Assembly (NCBI RefSeq): GCF_026627255.1
Contig: NZ_JAPNLM010000013.1
Location: forward strand, 164,989 to 228,988
Length of the DNA: 64,000 nt
DNA from: Streptomyces antarcticus
Lineage (GTDB): Bacteria > Actinomycetota > Actinomycetes > Streptomycetales > Streptomycetaceae
Direction: 5' to 3'
The notes under the pieces were generated by a model. The model did no database searches. It was not told the DNA's origin and saw only the letters and a list, made by a program, of their open reading frames with translations. The position numbers and the translations under genes are program-made. This document shows positions 42,547 to 51,128 of this stretch, one piece after another. Within the stretch, counting starts at the first letter, position 1, and each line of letters opens with the position of its first letter.

Positions 42547-43502
42547 CGCGCGGCCTCGGCCAGCTCCAGCGCGGCCCGGGCCATCTCGGCGGTGGCCTCC
42601 AGGTCGGTCATCATCAGCGGCACCGCGCGGCAGGTGATCCCGGCGGCCTCGACCTCGGCGACGGATTCCGCGTCGGCGGTGTCCACCAGCCAGGCGTCGA
42701 GCAGCCCGGTCCCGTAGTGCAGGGCGACGGCGGCGGCCGTGGACTCGACGCCCACCGCGGCCAGCACCTTGTCGGCCATGCCGCGCACGGGCGCGCCCCC
42801 GACGATGGGGGAGAGGCCCACGACCGGCGCGGGGGCGGCGGCCACCGCTTCCCGGATCCCGGGCACGGACAGGATCGTCCCGACGGACACCACCGGGTTG
42901 GACGGCGGGAAGACGATCACGTCGGCGGCCGCGATGGCCTCCAGCACGCCGGGCGCGGGCTTGGCCTGCTCGGCGCCCACGGGGACGACCGCCTCCGCGT
43001 CGACCGAGGCGCGCAGCCGGACCCAGTACTCCTGGAAGTGGATGACCCGGCGCTCGCCGGTGCCGGCCTCGGTGATGGCGACGTGGGTCTCGACGCGGTC
43101 GTCGGACATGGGCAGCAGCCGGACGCCGGGCTGCCAGCGGTCGCAGAGGGCCTCGGTGACCGCGCTCAGCGGGAAGCCCGCGCCGAGCATCTGCGTACGG
43201 ACGATGTGGGTGGCGAAGTCGCGGTCGCCGAGCCCGAACCAGGTGGGTCCGACCCCGTAGGCGGCGAGCTCCTCCTTGACGGTGAAGGACTCCTCCGCGC
43301 GGCCCCAGCCCTGGTCCTCGTTGATGCCACCGCCGAGGGTGTACATCACCGTGTCCAGATCGGGGCACACCTTGAGCCCGAACAGGTGAATGTCGTCACC
43401 GGTGTTGCCGATGACCGTGATGTCCGCGTCGGGGACCGCGGACTTGAGTCCGCGCAGGAAACGGGCGCCGCCTATACCGCCGGCCAGAACAACAATGCGC
43501 AT
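42543..43502 (-). CDS. fbiA: 2-phospho-L-lactate/phosphoenolpyruvate transferase of F420 synthesis
   Basis: 319 residues. It joins an activated phospho-lactyl or enolpyruvyl-guanosine group to Fo, giving (dehydro-)F420-0. CofD-family motifs: VVLAGGIGGARFLRGL at the N-terminus, VIGNTGDDIHLFGLKVCPDLDT, and FPPSNPVVSVGTIL. It is the first gene of the fbiA-fbiB pair. In Streptomyces F420 serves many redox enzymes and also antibiotic pathways. The order matches fbiA/fbiB next to whiB2 in mycobacteria. Confidence 0.95.
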   Translation of the reverse strand: MRIVVLAGGIGGARFLRGLKSAVPDADITVIGNTGDDIHLFGLKVCPDLDTVMYTLGGGINEDQGWGRAEESFTVKEELAAYGVGPTWFGLGDRDFATHIVRTQMLGAGFPLSAVTEALCDRWQPGVRLLPMSDDRVETHVAITEAGTGERRVIHFQEYWVRLRASVDAEAVVPVGAEQAKPAPGVLEAIAAADVIVFPPSNPVVSVGTILSVPGIREAVAAAPAPVVGLSPIVGGAPVRGMADKVLAAVGVESTAAAVALHYGTGLLDAWLVDTADAESVAEVEAAGITCRAVPLMMTDLEATAEMARAALELAEAAR

Positions 43503-43529
43503 GCACCGAAGTCTGTCAGGCCCGCCGCG

Positions 43530-44153
43530 TCAGACGGGAAGGGCCTCCGGCCTGGCCGGGGAGCAGCTGTGTATCGGCATCTCGGTCAGGCCGGGGAAGT
43601 ACACGTGCAGGCTGACGGCGCCGTCGAGGGTGTCGTTGACGACCTCGTGGGCGTAGCCGGGGGCGAAGACCCGCTGGGAGCCGGCGCCGAGGGAGAGCCG
43701 TCCGCGGGCGCTGTGCTCGGTGAGCTCGCCGTCGAGGACGGTCATCACGCCGGAGGAGCTGCCGTGGCCGTGGGAGCCGCTGCCCTGGCCGGGGACCCAG
43801 CTGAGCAGCCAGACCTCGTAACCGGGGCCGGTGCGCAGCCGGTGGTACCAGCGGGTGGTGGCGTCGTACCGGACCAGGTGCTCCCAGGAGGCGCGGTCCC
43901 CGGCGATGGAACGGGCGAGGCCCACGAACTCGGCGACGGTGGCCGGGTGCTCGCGGGCGGGCTGGAGGAGGTGCTGGACGGCGAGGATGTCGCCGGCGAT
44001 CTGGAGGTCGCTCTCGCCGCCCGTGACGGGCGCCGGGGAGGCGGGGGCAGGGGAGGCCGGGAAGGTGACGGCCGACGCCGGGGCGACGGAGGCAGCGGCA
44101 GTGGCAGCGGGGGCCGCGGCGGGGGCGATCACGGTGGGGGTGGCGCTGTTCAT
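43530..44153 (-). CDS. Cysteine dioxygenase family protein
   Basis: 207 residues. An Ala/Pro/Thr-rich tail of about 45 residues precedes a cupin domain. The iron ligands of thiol dioxygenases are visible: SHGHG (two His) and YAHEVVND (third His), plus a WYHRLRTGPGYEVWLLSW strand pair. The family oxidises cysteine (or a similar thiol) to the sulfinate. The gene stands alone, 27 bases from fbiA's start, and has its own long upstream region. The alanine-rich N-terminus is unusual for the family and may mean that a later start is used. Confidence 0.88.
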   Translation of the reverse strand: MNSATPTVIAPAAAPAATAAASVAPASAVTFPASPAPASPAPVTGGESDLQIAGDILAVQHLLQPAREHPATVAEFVGLARSIAGDRASWEHLVRYDATTRWYHRLRTGPGYEVWLLSWVPGQGSGSHGHGSSSGVMTVLDGELTEHSARGRLSLGAGSQRVFAPGYAHEVVNDTLDGAVSLHVYFPGLTEMPIHSCSPARPEALPV

Positions 44154-44677
44154 CGTGGGGATACCTCGACGGATGTCAGTCGTGCTGGCGGTTGCTGTGG
44201 GGGCGGGCCGGAGCTCAGCGGAGCCGGAGCTCCGAGGGCATCAACAGCTGCAACAGCAACAGCGAACCTGGGCAGCGCACAGGAACCCACGAATGGGGGT
44301 CCGGGTGGCGACTGCAGGCGCTGACATGCGAACAAGGAGACCCGGTCGAAGGCCGGACTGTCAACTCAATGACCGTTTCGAGGCAAAAGTTTCACCTCAT
44401 CCGGTTAACGGGCCCGGAGAAAGGTTTGTGCAGTCCGGGCCAGGGGATGTGGCGCTGTGTCGCGACTCAAACCAGTACCCGCCATCTCGTGACCTGAATG
44501 TGATCTGCGCCGCTTCCGTGACCAGATCGCAACCACGCCTGCGAGTGGCACGTCGATTCCGGGTAATGGGCGTCTAGTGGTGCGCGAGGCATGTGTCACG
44601 ATTTTTGGCGATTTGAACACTTACTGCGTACGCTTGGTTCCGCAGAGTGAATAAGAGGCCCAATAGCAGATCCCAGC
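44154..44677. other. Long region between cysteine dioxygenase and whiB
   Basis: Over 500 bases without a supported gene. CGGAGCTC and GAGCTCCG (about 44210-44235) form an 8-bp dyad just ahead of the dioxygenase on the minus strand. The stretch 44540-44650 is more A/T-rich than the genes and is a likely regulatory region for whiB. Confidence 0.45.
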
Positions 44678-44707
44678 TTGACTGCTCCGGAGCCACGCAC
44701 TTGTAAT
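44678..44707 (+). promoter_or_regulatory. whiB promoter
   Basis: TTGACT at 44678-44683 and TGTAAT at 44702-44707 are 18 bases apart. It would give a leader of about 65 bases before the whiB ATG. S. coelicolor whiB is known to have two promoters; I can point to only one with confidence. Confidence 0.55.
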
Positions 44708-44733
44708 TTCACTCGTGTCGTTACGTAGCGATC

Positions 44734-44748
44734 AGTGACGGCATCACC
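44734..44748. promoter_or_regulatory. BldD box AGTGA-cggca-TCACC
   Basis: This is an exact match to the published BldD consensus AGTGA-N-TCACC. It lies downstream of the promoter within the leader, where bound BldD would block transcription. whiB is a known BldD-regulon gene in Streptomyces, so the site makes biological sense. Confidence 0.7.
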
Positions 44749-44780
44749 ACGGGGACGCACAGACAGAGCGAGGGGCGCAC

Positions 44781-45044
44781 ATGACCGAGCTGTTTCAGGA
44801 ACTGCTGGTCGAGGAGGCGGACGAGGAGCTCGGATGGCAGGAGCGCGCTCTGTGCGCCCAGACCGACCCCGAGTCCTTCTTTCCCGAGAAGGGCGGCTCC
44901 ACCCGCGAGGCCAAGAAGGTCTGCCTCGCCTGCGAGGTCCGGTCCGAATGCCTTGAGTACGCCCTCGCCAACGACGAGCGATTCGGCATCTGGGGCGGTC
45001 TCTCCGAGCGGGAGCGCCGCCGGCTGAAAAAGGCAGCGGTCTGA
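44781..45044 (+). CDS. whiB: WhiB, iron-sulfur developmental regulator
   Basis: 87 residues, the founding member of the Wbl family. Four cysteines bind a [4Fe-4S] cluster: C25, C48, C51 and C57 (VCLACEVRSEC). The signature GIWGG turn and the basic ERERRRLKKAA tail follow, the latter contacting DNA. With WhiA it switches aerial hyphae to sporulation septation by controlling ftsZ, whiG and others. ATG 44781 has GAGGGG eight bases upstream. The N-terminal length and sequence agree with S. coelicolor WhiB as I remember it. Confidence 0.97.
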   Translation: MTELFQELLVEEADEELGWQERALCAQTDPESFFPEKGGSTREAKKVCLACEVRSECLEYALANDERFGIWGGLSERERRRLKKAAV

Positions 45045-45179
45045 GGAGGGCCCGGCGCCCCCGAGCGGGCACCTACGGCACATCGCACGACATATCCCAC
45101 GGCATATCCGACGGCACACCGCCCGGCACGTCCCGCGGCACGGCCGACGGCGCACCGCACCGATCGAGCAGAGCAAACG

Positions 45180-45214
45180 GTCCGCCTCCCGCACCTTCCC
45201 CGCAGGAGGCGGAC
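45180..45214 (+). terminator. Hairpin after whiB
   Basis: A 10-bp stem, GTCCGCCTCC with GGAGGCGGAC, surrounds a 15-base loop, 135 bases after the whiB stop. Confidence 0.6.
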
Positions 45215-45306
45215 TGCCTTGTTCCCAGCCGTTAGTGTGGGGCGCTGTCCAGCAGCCTCCGAGGGTCCACCACCCCCGGACCCCCGGCCGGAGGGCCCGT
45301 ACCGCG

Positions 45307-48300
45307 ATGTCCCTGCACAGCCAGTCGACGGCCTCCCACCAGGCCTCCGCCACCCCAGAGTTCCCCCGGCACGTCGTCACCGCGGTCCTCGTCGCCCATG
45401 ACGGCGCCCGCTGGCTGCCCCGGACGCTCTCCGGCCTCCTCGGCCAGGAACGCCCCGCCCAGAACCACGTCGCCGCCGACACCGGCAGCGCCGACGAGTC
45501 CGCCCGGCTGCTCACCGAGGCCTTCGGCGACGACCGCGTCCTGCACCTCGCCCGGCGCACCGGATTCGGCACCGCCGTCGACGAAGCCGCCCGGACCGCG
45601 GGCACGCTGACCCCCGAGGACCTCCCGTACCTCAAGCGCCCCAGCGGCTGGGACCCCGTCAGCCGCACCTGGCGCGACGACGCGTACGACCTCCCCGAAC
45701 TGCCCCACGGCGAACCGGTCCAGTGGCTCTGGCTGCTCCACGACGACAGCGCCCCCGAACCGGACGCCCTCACCGAACTGCTCCGCGTCGCCGACGAGAA
45801 CCCCGAAGCCGCCGTCATCGGCCCCAAGCTGCGCGGCTGGTACGACAGGAAGCAGCTCCTCGAAGCCGGCGTCACCATCGCCCGCAGCGGCCGCCGCTGG
45901 ACCGGCCTGGACCGCCGCGAACAGGACCAGGGCCAGCACGACCAGATCCGCCCCGTCCTGTCCGTCTCCACCGCCGGCATGCTCGTGCGCCGCGACGTCT
46001 ACGACGCCCTCGGCGGCTTCGACCGCCGACTGCCGCTCATGCGCGACGACATCGACCTGTGCTGGCGCGCCCACAGCGCCGGCCACACCGTCCTCGTCGC
46101 CCCCGACGCCGTCCTGCGGCACGCCGAGGCCTCCGCCCGCGAACGCCGCACCGTCGACTGCGCCGGCCGCACCACCGCCGGCCCGCACCGCGTCGACAAG
46201 GCCGGCGCCGTCTACGCGATGCTCGCCAACAGCTCCGGCCGCGCCCTCCCGTACGTACTGCTGCGCGTCCTCGTCGGGACCGTCCTGCGCACCCTCGCCT
46301 ACCTCGTCGGCAAGGCGCCCGGCCAGGCCGTCGACGAGGTCACCGGCCTGCTCGCCACCCTGCTCCGCCCCGGCCGCGTCCTCGCCGCCCGCAAGGCCCG
46401 CCGCCGCCCCGCCGTCCCCGCCGCGGAGCTGCGCCCGCTCTTCCCGCCGCCCGGCGCCTCCCTGCGCGCCAACGCCGAGGCCCTCGCCGGGTACTTCGGC
46501 GAAGGACGCGCCACCGACACCGCCCCCGCCGGCCGGCACGGCGGCGCCAGCATCCTGACCGCGCCCGGCGAGGACGGCGACTACCAGGAGACCGAACGGT
46601 TCGCGCGCCTCAAGCGGATCGCCCGCAACCCCGCGCCCGTCCTGTTCGGCCTCCTCCTGCTCGTCTCCCTCGCCGCCTGCCGCTCCCTGATCGGGGGCGG
46701 CTCCCTCATGGGCGGCGCCCTGCTGCCCGCCCCCGACAGCGGCCTCGACCTCTGGCGCGCCTACACCGACGGCTGGCACAACGTCTCCACCGGCTCCACC
46801 GCCGACGCGCCCCCCTACCTCGCTGTCCTCGGAGCCGTCTCCACCCTGCTGTTCGGCTCCACCCAGGCGGCCCTGACCCTCCTGCTCGTCGGCTCCGTGC
46901 CGCTCGCCGGACTCGCCGCGTACTTCGCCTCCCGGCCGCTCGTCGAGTCCCGCCTGCTGCGCGCCTGGGCCGCCGTCGCCTACGCCTTCCTGCCCGCCGT
47001 GACCGGAGCCCTCGCCACCGGCCGGCTCGGCACCGCCGTCCTCGCCGTGCTGCTGCCCCTCATCGCCCGCTCCGCCGTCGCCGCCTACGGCCTCGGGGGC
47101 GCCGACGCCGACGCGGCCGGCCGGCGGCCCGTATGGACCCACACCCTCCTGCTCACCCTCGCCACCGCCTTCACCCCCGTCGTCTGGCCGCTCGCCGCCG
47201 TACTCGGCGCCGCCGCGCTCGCCGCCCGCCGCGACCGCTGGAAGACGTACGGCCCCCGGCTCCTCGCCACCCTCGCCGTCCCGGTCCTCGTGCTGGCCCC
47301 CTGGTCCCTCGGCCTCCTGACGCACGCCGGCCGCCTGCTCCGCGAGGCCGGACTGCCGTACGGAGCCGGCTCCGCCTCACCCCTCGGCCTGCTCGGCATC
47401 AACCCCGGCGGCTCCGGCACCGGCGCCTCCCTGCTCCTTGCCGGCGTCGTCCTCGCAGCCCTGGCCGCCCTGCTGCGCGCCGACCGGCGGTCCGCCGTCG
47501 CCGCCGCCTGGGCCGCCGCCCTCACCGGGCTGCTGTTCGCCGTCCTCCTCGCCCGCACCGCCTGGGCCGGCCCCGCCACCCTCGTCTACGGGCTCGCCCT
47601 CCTCGCGGCCGCCGTGCTCGGCGCGGACGGCGCCAAGCACCGCGTCGCCGCCCGCAGCTTCGGCTGGCGCCAGCCGCTGGCCGTACTGGTCGCGCTCGCC
47701 GCCGCCGCCGGACCGCTGCTCGGCGCGGCCGGCTGGGTGCTCGACGGAGCCGCCGGCCCGCTCCAGCGCCGGGACCCCGTACAGGTACCGGCCTTCGTCG
47801 CCGACGCCGGCGGGGACGACAACCAGACCCGCACCCTCATCCTCGACCTGGACGGCCCCGCCGGCGTCTCCTACAGCCTGGTCCGCGGCTCCGGCGGCCG
47901 CCTCGGCGACGCCGAGACCACCGCCGCGACCGGCGGAGACGCCCGCCTCGACAAGGTCGTCTCCAACCTCGTCGCGGGCTCCGGCGCCGACCAGTCCAGC
48001 CAGCTCAGCGCCTTCGCCATCCGGTTCGTCATGTTCCGGCCGGGCGGCCCCGAGGAGATCCGCCGCGTCCTCGACGCCACCCCCGGCCTGAGCCGCCGCC
48101 ACCAGCAGGACGGCACCGCCCTCTGGGGCGTCGAGCCCTGGCTGCCCCGCACCGTCATCCTCTCCGGCAAGCCCGGCGAGGCACCCGTCCCGGTCGCCTC
48201 CGGCCCGGTCGAGGCCCACGGCGAGATCCCGGCCGGCGAGGCGGGCCGGACCCTGCGCATCGCCGACCGCGCCGACTCCGGCTGGCGGGCCACCCTCGAC

Positions 48301-49005
48301 GGCAAGCCCCTGAAGCCCAAGACCCTGGACGGCTGGGCGCAGGGCTTCGAACTGCCCGCCGCCGCCGGCCGCCTCGACCTCGTCCACGAGACGTCCCTGG
48401 TCCGCACCGCCTGGCACTGGACGCAGGGCCTCCTCGCGCTGGTCCTGCTGGTGATGGCGCTGCCCGGCCGCCGGGCCCGGCTCGACGACGACCTGCCGGA
48501 AGAGGAGGTCGAGCTGCCGTCCCAGCCCGGTCCGGGCGGGGCCGGCGAGGGCCGCCGCGCCCGCCGCCTGCGCGCCGAGGCGGAGGCCGGGGCGGCGCCG
48601 GCCCGCGCGGAGGACGCCGGGGCTGCCGACCCGTACGCGCAGATCCCCGCGCAGCCGGCGTACGGGGAGGAGACGTACGCCTACCAGGGCTACGGCGAGG
48701 ACCAGAGCGGCTACGCGTACGACCCCCGGCCCCAGCAGCCCCAGCAGCCCCAGCAGCCCTACACCCCGGCGCCGGGCTACGAGCAGTACCCCGGGCAGGG
48801 CCCGTACGAGGAGCAGGACCCGTACGACCAGCAGAACCAGCAGAACCAGCAGAACCAGCAGGGCCACCAGGGCTACGAGGCCGCCCCCTACCCGCAGCAC
48901 CCGCCGGCCCAGGACCCGGTCCGGCCGGACCACCCCTACCCGTACGAGCCGTACGACACCTACGGACAGCACGACCCGCGTCCGGACGGGAGCCCCCAGC
49001 AGTGA
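45307..49005 (+). CDS. Very large membrane glycosyltransferase, family 2
   Basis: 1232 residues. An N-terminal GT-A domain (about 15-265) has VTAVLVAHDGARWLPRTLSG, ADTGSADES, LLHDDSAPEPDAL and the base motif LMRDDIDLCWR. A long membrane part (about 430-800, 10-12 helices) follows, then an extracellular region and a final helix near 1040, and a Tyr/Gln/Pro-rich tail (1110-1232) with QQNQ repeats. Its job is probably to build and export a wall glycan. ATG 45307 is used; GTG 45235 overlaps a TAGTGT -10 and cannot be right. It is coupled to the DUF5719 gene. Confidence 0.85.
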   Translation: MSLHSQSTASHQASATPEFPRHVVTAVLVAHDGARWLPRTLSGLLGQERPAQNHVAADTGSADESARLLTEAFGDDRVLHLARRTGFGTAVDEAARTAGTLTPEDLPYLKRPSGWDPVSRTWRDDAYDLPELPHGEPVQWLWLLHDDSAPEPDALTELLRVADENPEAAVIGPKLRGWYDRKQLLEAGVTIARSGRRWTGLDRREQDQGQHDQIRPVLSVSTAGMLVRRDVYDALGGFDRRLPLMRDDIDLCWRAHSAGHTVLVAPDAVLRHAEASARERRTVDCAGRTTAGPHRVDKAGAVYAMLANSSGRALPYVLLRVLVGTVLRTLAYLVGKAPGQAVDEVTGLLATLLRPGRVLAARKARRRPAVPAAELRPLFPPPGASLRANAEALAGYFGEGRATDTAPAGRHGGASILTAPGEDGDYQETERFARLKRIARNPAPVLFGLLLLVSLAACRSLIGGGSLMGGALLPAPDSGLDLWRAYTDGWHNVSTGSTADAPPYLAVLGAVSTLLFGSTQAALTLLLVGSVPLAGLAAYFASRPLVESRLLRAWAAVAYAFLPAVTGALATGRLGTAVLAVLLPLIARSAVAAYGLGGADADAAGRRPVWTHTLLLTLATAFTPVVWPLAAVLGAAALAARRDRWKTYGPRLLATLAVPVLVLAPWSLGLLTHAGRLLREAGLPYGAGSASPLGLLGINPGGSGTGASLLLAGVVLAALAALLRADRRSAVAAAWAAALTGLLFAVLLARTAWAGPATLVYGLALLAAAVLGADGAKHRVAARSFGWRQPLAVLVALAAAAGPLLGAAGWVLDGAAGPLQRRDPVQVPAFVADAGGDDNQTRTLILDLDGPAGVSYSLVRGSGGRLGDAETTAATGGDARLDKVVSNLVAGSGADQSSQLSAFAIRFVMFRPGGPEEIRRVLDATPGLSRRHQQDGTALWGVEPWLPRTVILSGKPGEAPVPVASGPVEAHGEIPAGEAGRTLRIADRADSGWRATLDGKPLKPKTLDGWAQGFELPAAAGRLDLVHETSLVRTAWHWTQGLLALVLLVMALPGRRARLDDDLPEEEVELPSQPGPGGAGEGRRARRLRAEAEAGAAPARAEDAGAADPYAQIPAQPAYGEETYAYQGYGEDQSGYAYDPRPQQPQQPQQPYTPAPGYEQYPGQGPYEEQDPYDQQNQQNQQNQQGHQGYEAAPYPQHPPAQDPVRPDHPYPYEPYDTYGQHDPRPDGSPQQ

Positions 49006-50492
49006 AGCAGCGCGCACCCCTGACGCTGGCGGCCGCCGCCGCGGCGCTGGCCGCCCTCACCGGGCTCGCCGCCCTGACCGCGCCCGAGGCGGAGAGCGCC
49101 GGCAGCACGGCGGCCGCGTCCCGGATGCCCGTGGAGCGGTCCCTGCTGGTCTGCCCGGCGCCCAGCTCCTCGGACATCGCGGACACGACGTACACGGCGT
49201 TCACCCCGGCCGCGACCGGGGAGAAGGCCGGCACGCCCGGCCAGGGCTCGGCCCGGCTGCTCGGCGCGACCAAGGACGCCAAGCCGGTACTGGAGCCCAA
49301 AGAGCCCGGCAAGCCCTTCGGGGCCACCGCCGCGGGCGCCGACGCCCCCGCCCTGACGGGCACCGCCGACGGGTCCCTGGCCCCCGGCTGGACCGCGCAG
49401 CAGACCACAAAGGTCTCGGTCGGCCGCGCCCGCGGCGTGCTCGGCGCCGGCTGCACCGCGCCCGGCACCGACTTCTGGTTCCCCGCCGTGAGCACCGCCA
49501 AGGGCCGCGAGGACTACGTCCACCTCACCAACCCGGACGACGCCGCGGCCGTCGTCGACATCAAGCTCTTCGGCCCCGACGGGCCGCTCAAGTCCGAGGC
49601 GGGAACCGGCGAGAACATCCGGATCGACCCCCGGTCCAGCAAGGCCGTCCTGCTGTCCTCCCTGGAGCCCGCGACCCAGCTCGCGGACGCCACCGCACAC
49701 GTGACCACCCGGGCCGGCCGGGTCGGCGCCTCCGTGCAGGTCGCCGAGGAGGGGGTGGGCGCCGACTGGCTGCCCGCCGCCACCGACCCGGCCGGATCCC
49801 TCGTCCTGCCCGGCATCCCGGCGGACGCCACCTCCGTACGGCTGGTCGCGTTCGTGCCCGGCGACCAGGACGCGGACCTCAAACTCCGGCTGGCCGGCCA
49901 GGGCGGCTCCATCAGCCCGGCGGGCAACGAACAGCTGCACGTCAAGGCGGGCATGACGGCGAGCGTGGACCTCGCGGACCTCACCCGGGGCGAGGCGGGC
50001 TCCCTGCTGCTGACCCCGGCGGACGTGAAGAAGACCTCGCCGGTGGTCGCCGCGGTACGGGTGGTCCGCGGCAGTGGCGCCAAGCAGGAGCTGGGCTTCG
50101 TCCCGGCGACGGGGCCGGTGGGCCCGCGGGCGACCGTCGCCGACAACCGGCCCGAGGAGAACACGACCGTGCTCGCGCTGACCGCGCCGGGCACCGAGGA
50201 CGCCAAGGTCAGGGTGACGGCCTCGCCGGGCACCGGGGGCGGGGAGGCCGCCTCCAAGGAGGTCGTCGTCAAGGCGGGCACCACCCAGAACGTGACGGTG
50301 GCCCCGGCGGGCGGGAAGGGCTCGTACGCCCTGACGGTGGAGACCCTTTCGGGCGATCCGGTCCACGCGGCCCGCACCCTGTCGCTCCCGCACGAGGGCA
50401 TCGCGATGTTCACGGTGCAGACGCTGTCGGACGACCGCTCCACGGTCTCGGTCCCCAGGGCCGCCCAGGACCTGTCGGTCCTCACCCGCTGA
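49002..50492 (+). CDS. Secreted DUF5719 family protein
   Basis: 496 residues with a signal peptide (ALAALTGLAALTAPEAESA) and an exclusively beta-rich exported region: repeated Ig-like strands with two cysteine pairs (LLVCPAP, GAGCTAPG) and a FWFPAVST segment near 160. There is no membrane anchor or enzyme motif. GTG 49002 overlaps the glycosyltransferase stop (GTGA), so the two proteins are made together. I infer a partner role outside the membrane for the glycan made by the large transferase. The family assignment is by recall of pattern. Confidence 0.8.
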   Translation: MKQRAPLTLAAAAAALAALTGLAALTAPEAESAGSTAAASRMPVERSLLVCPAPSSSDIADTTYTAFTPAATGEKAGTPGQGSARLLGATKDAKPVLEPKEPGKPFGATAAGADAPALTGTADGSLAPGWTAQQTTKVSVGRARGVLGAGCTAPGTDFWFPAVSTAKGREDYVHLTNPDDAAAVVDIKLFGPDGPLKSEAGTGENIRIDPRSSKAVLLSSLEPATQLADATAHVTTRAGRVGASVQVAEEGVGADWLPAATDPAGSLVLPGIPADATSVRLVAFVPGDQDADLKLRLAGQGGSISPAGNEQLHVKAGMTASVDLADLTRGEAGSLLLTPADVKKTSPVVAAVRVVRGSGAKQELGFVPATGPVGPRATVADNRPEENTTVLALTAPGTEDAKVRVTASPGTGGGEAASKEVVVKAGTTQNVTVAPAGGKGSYALTVETLSGDPVHAARTLSLPHEGIAMFTVQTLSDDRSTVSVPRAAQDLSVLTR

Positions 50493-50500
50493 CGGCGGCC

Positions 50501-50532
50501 GGTACGGCCGGGACACCGCTCCCGGCCGTACC
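50501..50532. terminator. 13-bp hairpin, bidirectional
   Basis: GGTACGGCCGGGA pairs exactly with TCCCGGCCGTACC around CACCGC, between the DUF5719 gene and the convergent zincin-like gene. Confidence 0.8.
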
Positions 50533-50570
50533 GCCGGCCGGGCCGTCAGTTCCGGCCGCCGGCCCGGCCG

Positions 50571-51038
50571 TCAGTCCTGGCCGTACCGCGGGTCCACGGT
50601 CTCCGGCGAGAGCCCCAGCAGCTCCGCCACCTGCTCCACCACGATCTCGTGCACCAGCAGCGCCTTCTCGTCGCGCGTCTTCGTACGGATCTCCACCGGC
50701 CGCCGGAACACCACGATCCGGGCCGGCCGCCCCTCGCGGGGCTCCTGCACCGCGCCCAGCGGCACCGCCTCGTCGTTCCAGCCGGTGTCCGCGCCACCCG
50801 GCGGACCGGGCACGTCCCCGACGAGGAACTCCACCTCGGCCAGCTGCGGGAAGCGCCGCTCCAGCCGCTCGACGGAGTCCCGCACGAGGTCCCCGAACAC
50901 CTCCGACCGGCTCGCCGACAGCGGCACCTGAGGGGGCGCCACGGGCCCGCGCATCCCGCGCCCGTGGCGGTCACGCCGACGCTGGCGCGGCTCGGCGGGA
51001 AGATCGACCGGGTGGGGGGGAAGCGGGCTGTCCGTCAC
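50571..51038 (-). CDS. Zincin-like (metallopeptidase family) protein with altered active site
   Basis: 155 residues. The fold follows the short zincin family (PF06262 type; Rv3259 in mycobacteria): a helix ERLERRFPQLAEVEFLV, then ARIVVFRRPVEIRTKTRDEKALLVHEIVVEQVAELL (split over 110-150). The classic HExxH zinc motif reads HEIVV, so the second histidine is lost. A peptidase role is doubtful. GTG 51038 has TACCCT six bases upstream, the leaderless layout. It diverges from the DUF3499 gene with only 90 bases between starts. Confidence 0.8.
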   Translation of the reverse strand: MTDSPLPPHPVDLPAEPRQRRRDRHGRGMRGPVAPPQVPLSASRSEVFGDLVRDSVERLERRFPQLAEVEFLVGDVPGPPGGADTGWNDEAVPLGAVQEPREGRPARIVVFRRPVEIRTKTRDEKALLVHEIVVEQVAELLGLSPETVDPRYGQD

Positions 51039-51044
51039 CCCCGC

Positions 51045-51050
51045 AGGGTA
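51045..51050 (-). promoter_or_regulatory. -10 element TACCCT (minus strand), leaderless-type
   Basis: Exactly six bases separate it from GTG 51038 of the zincin-like gene, with no other ribosome site. Confidence 0.5.
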
Positions 51051-51114
51051 GCCGCCGACCACGACACGGGGGGTGAGCGCCGGGAGAGTCGTCGCGGCCC
51101 GGTCAAGAGTGCGG

Positions 51115-51120
51115 TACGGT
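51115..51120 (+). promoter_or_regulatory. -10 element TACGGT (DUF3499 gene)
   Basis: Eight bases before GTG 51129, so the message would have no more than a two-base leader. It forms a divergent pair with the element at 51045. Confidence 0.4.
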
Positions 51121-51128
51121 CCAACGTC

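Noticed and set aside
44215..44280. 21-residue leader peptide before cysteine dioxygenase (minus strand)
   Set aside because: The frame has a run of leucines and one cysteine but no ribosome site and no matching terminator/antiterminator pair, so attenuation is not supported.
45235..45306. Earlier GTG start for the large glycosyltransferase
   Set aside because: The GTG overlaps a TAGTGT -10 and the added residues look non-coding; ATG 45307 fits the GT domain.
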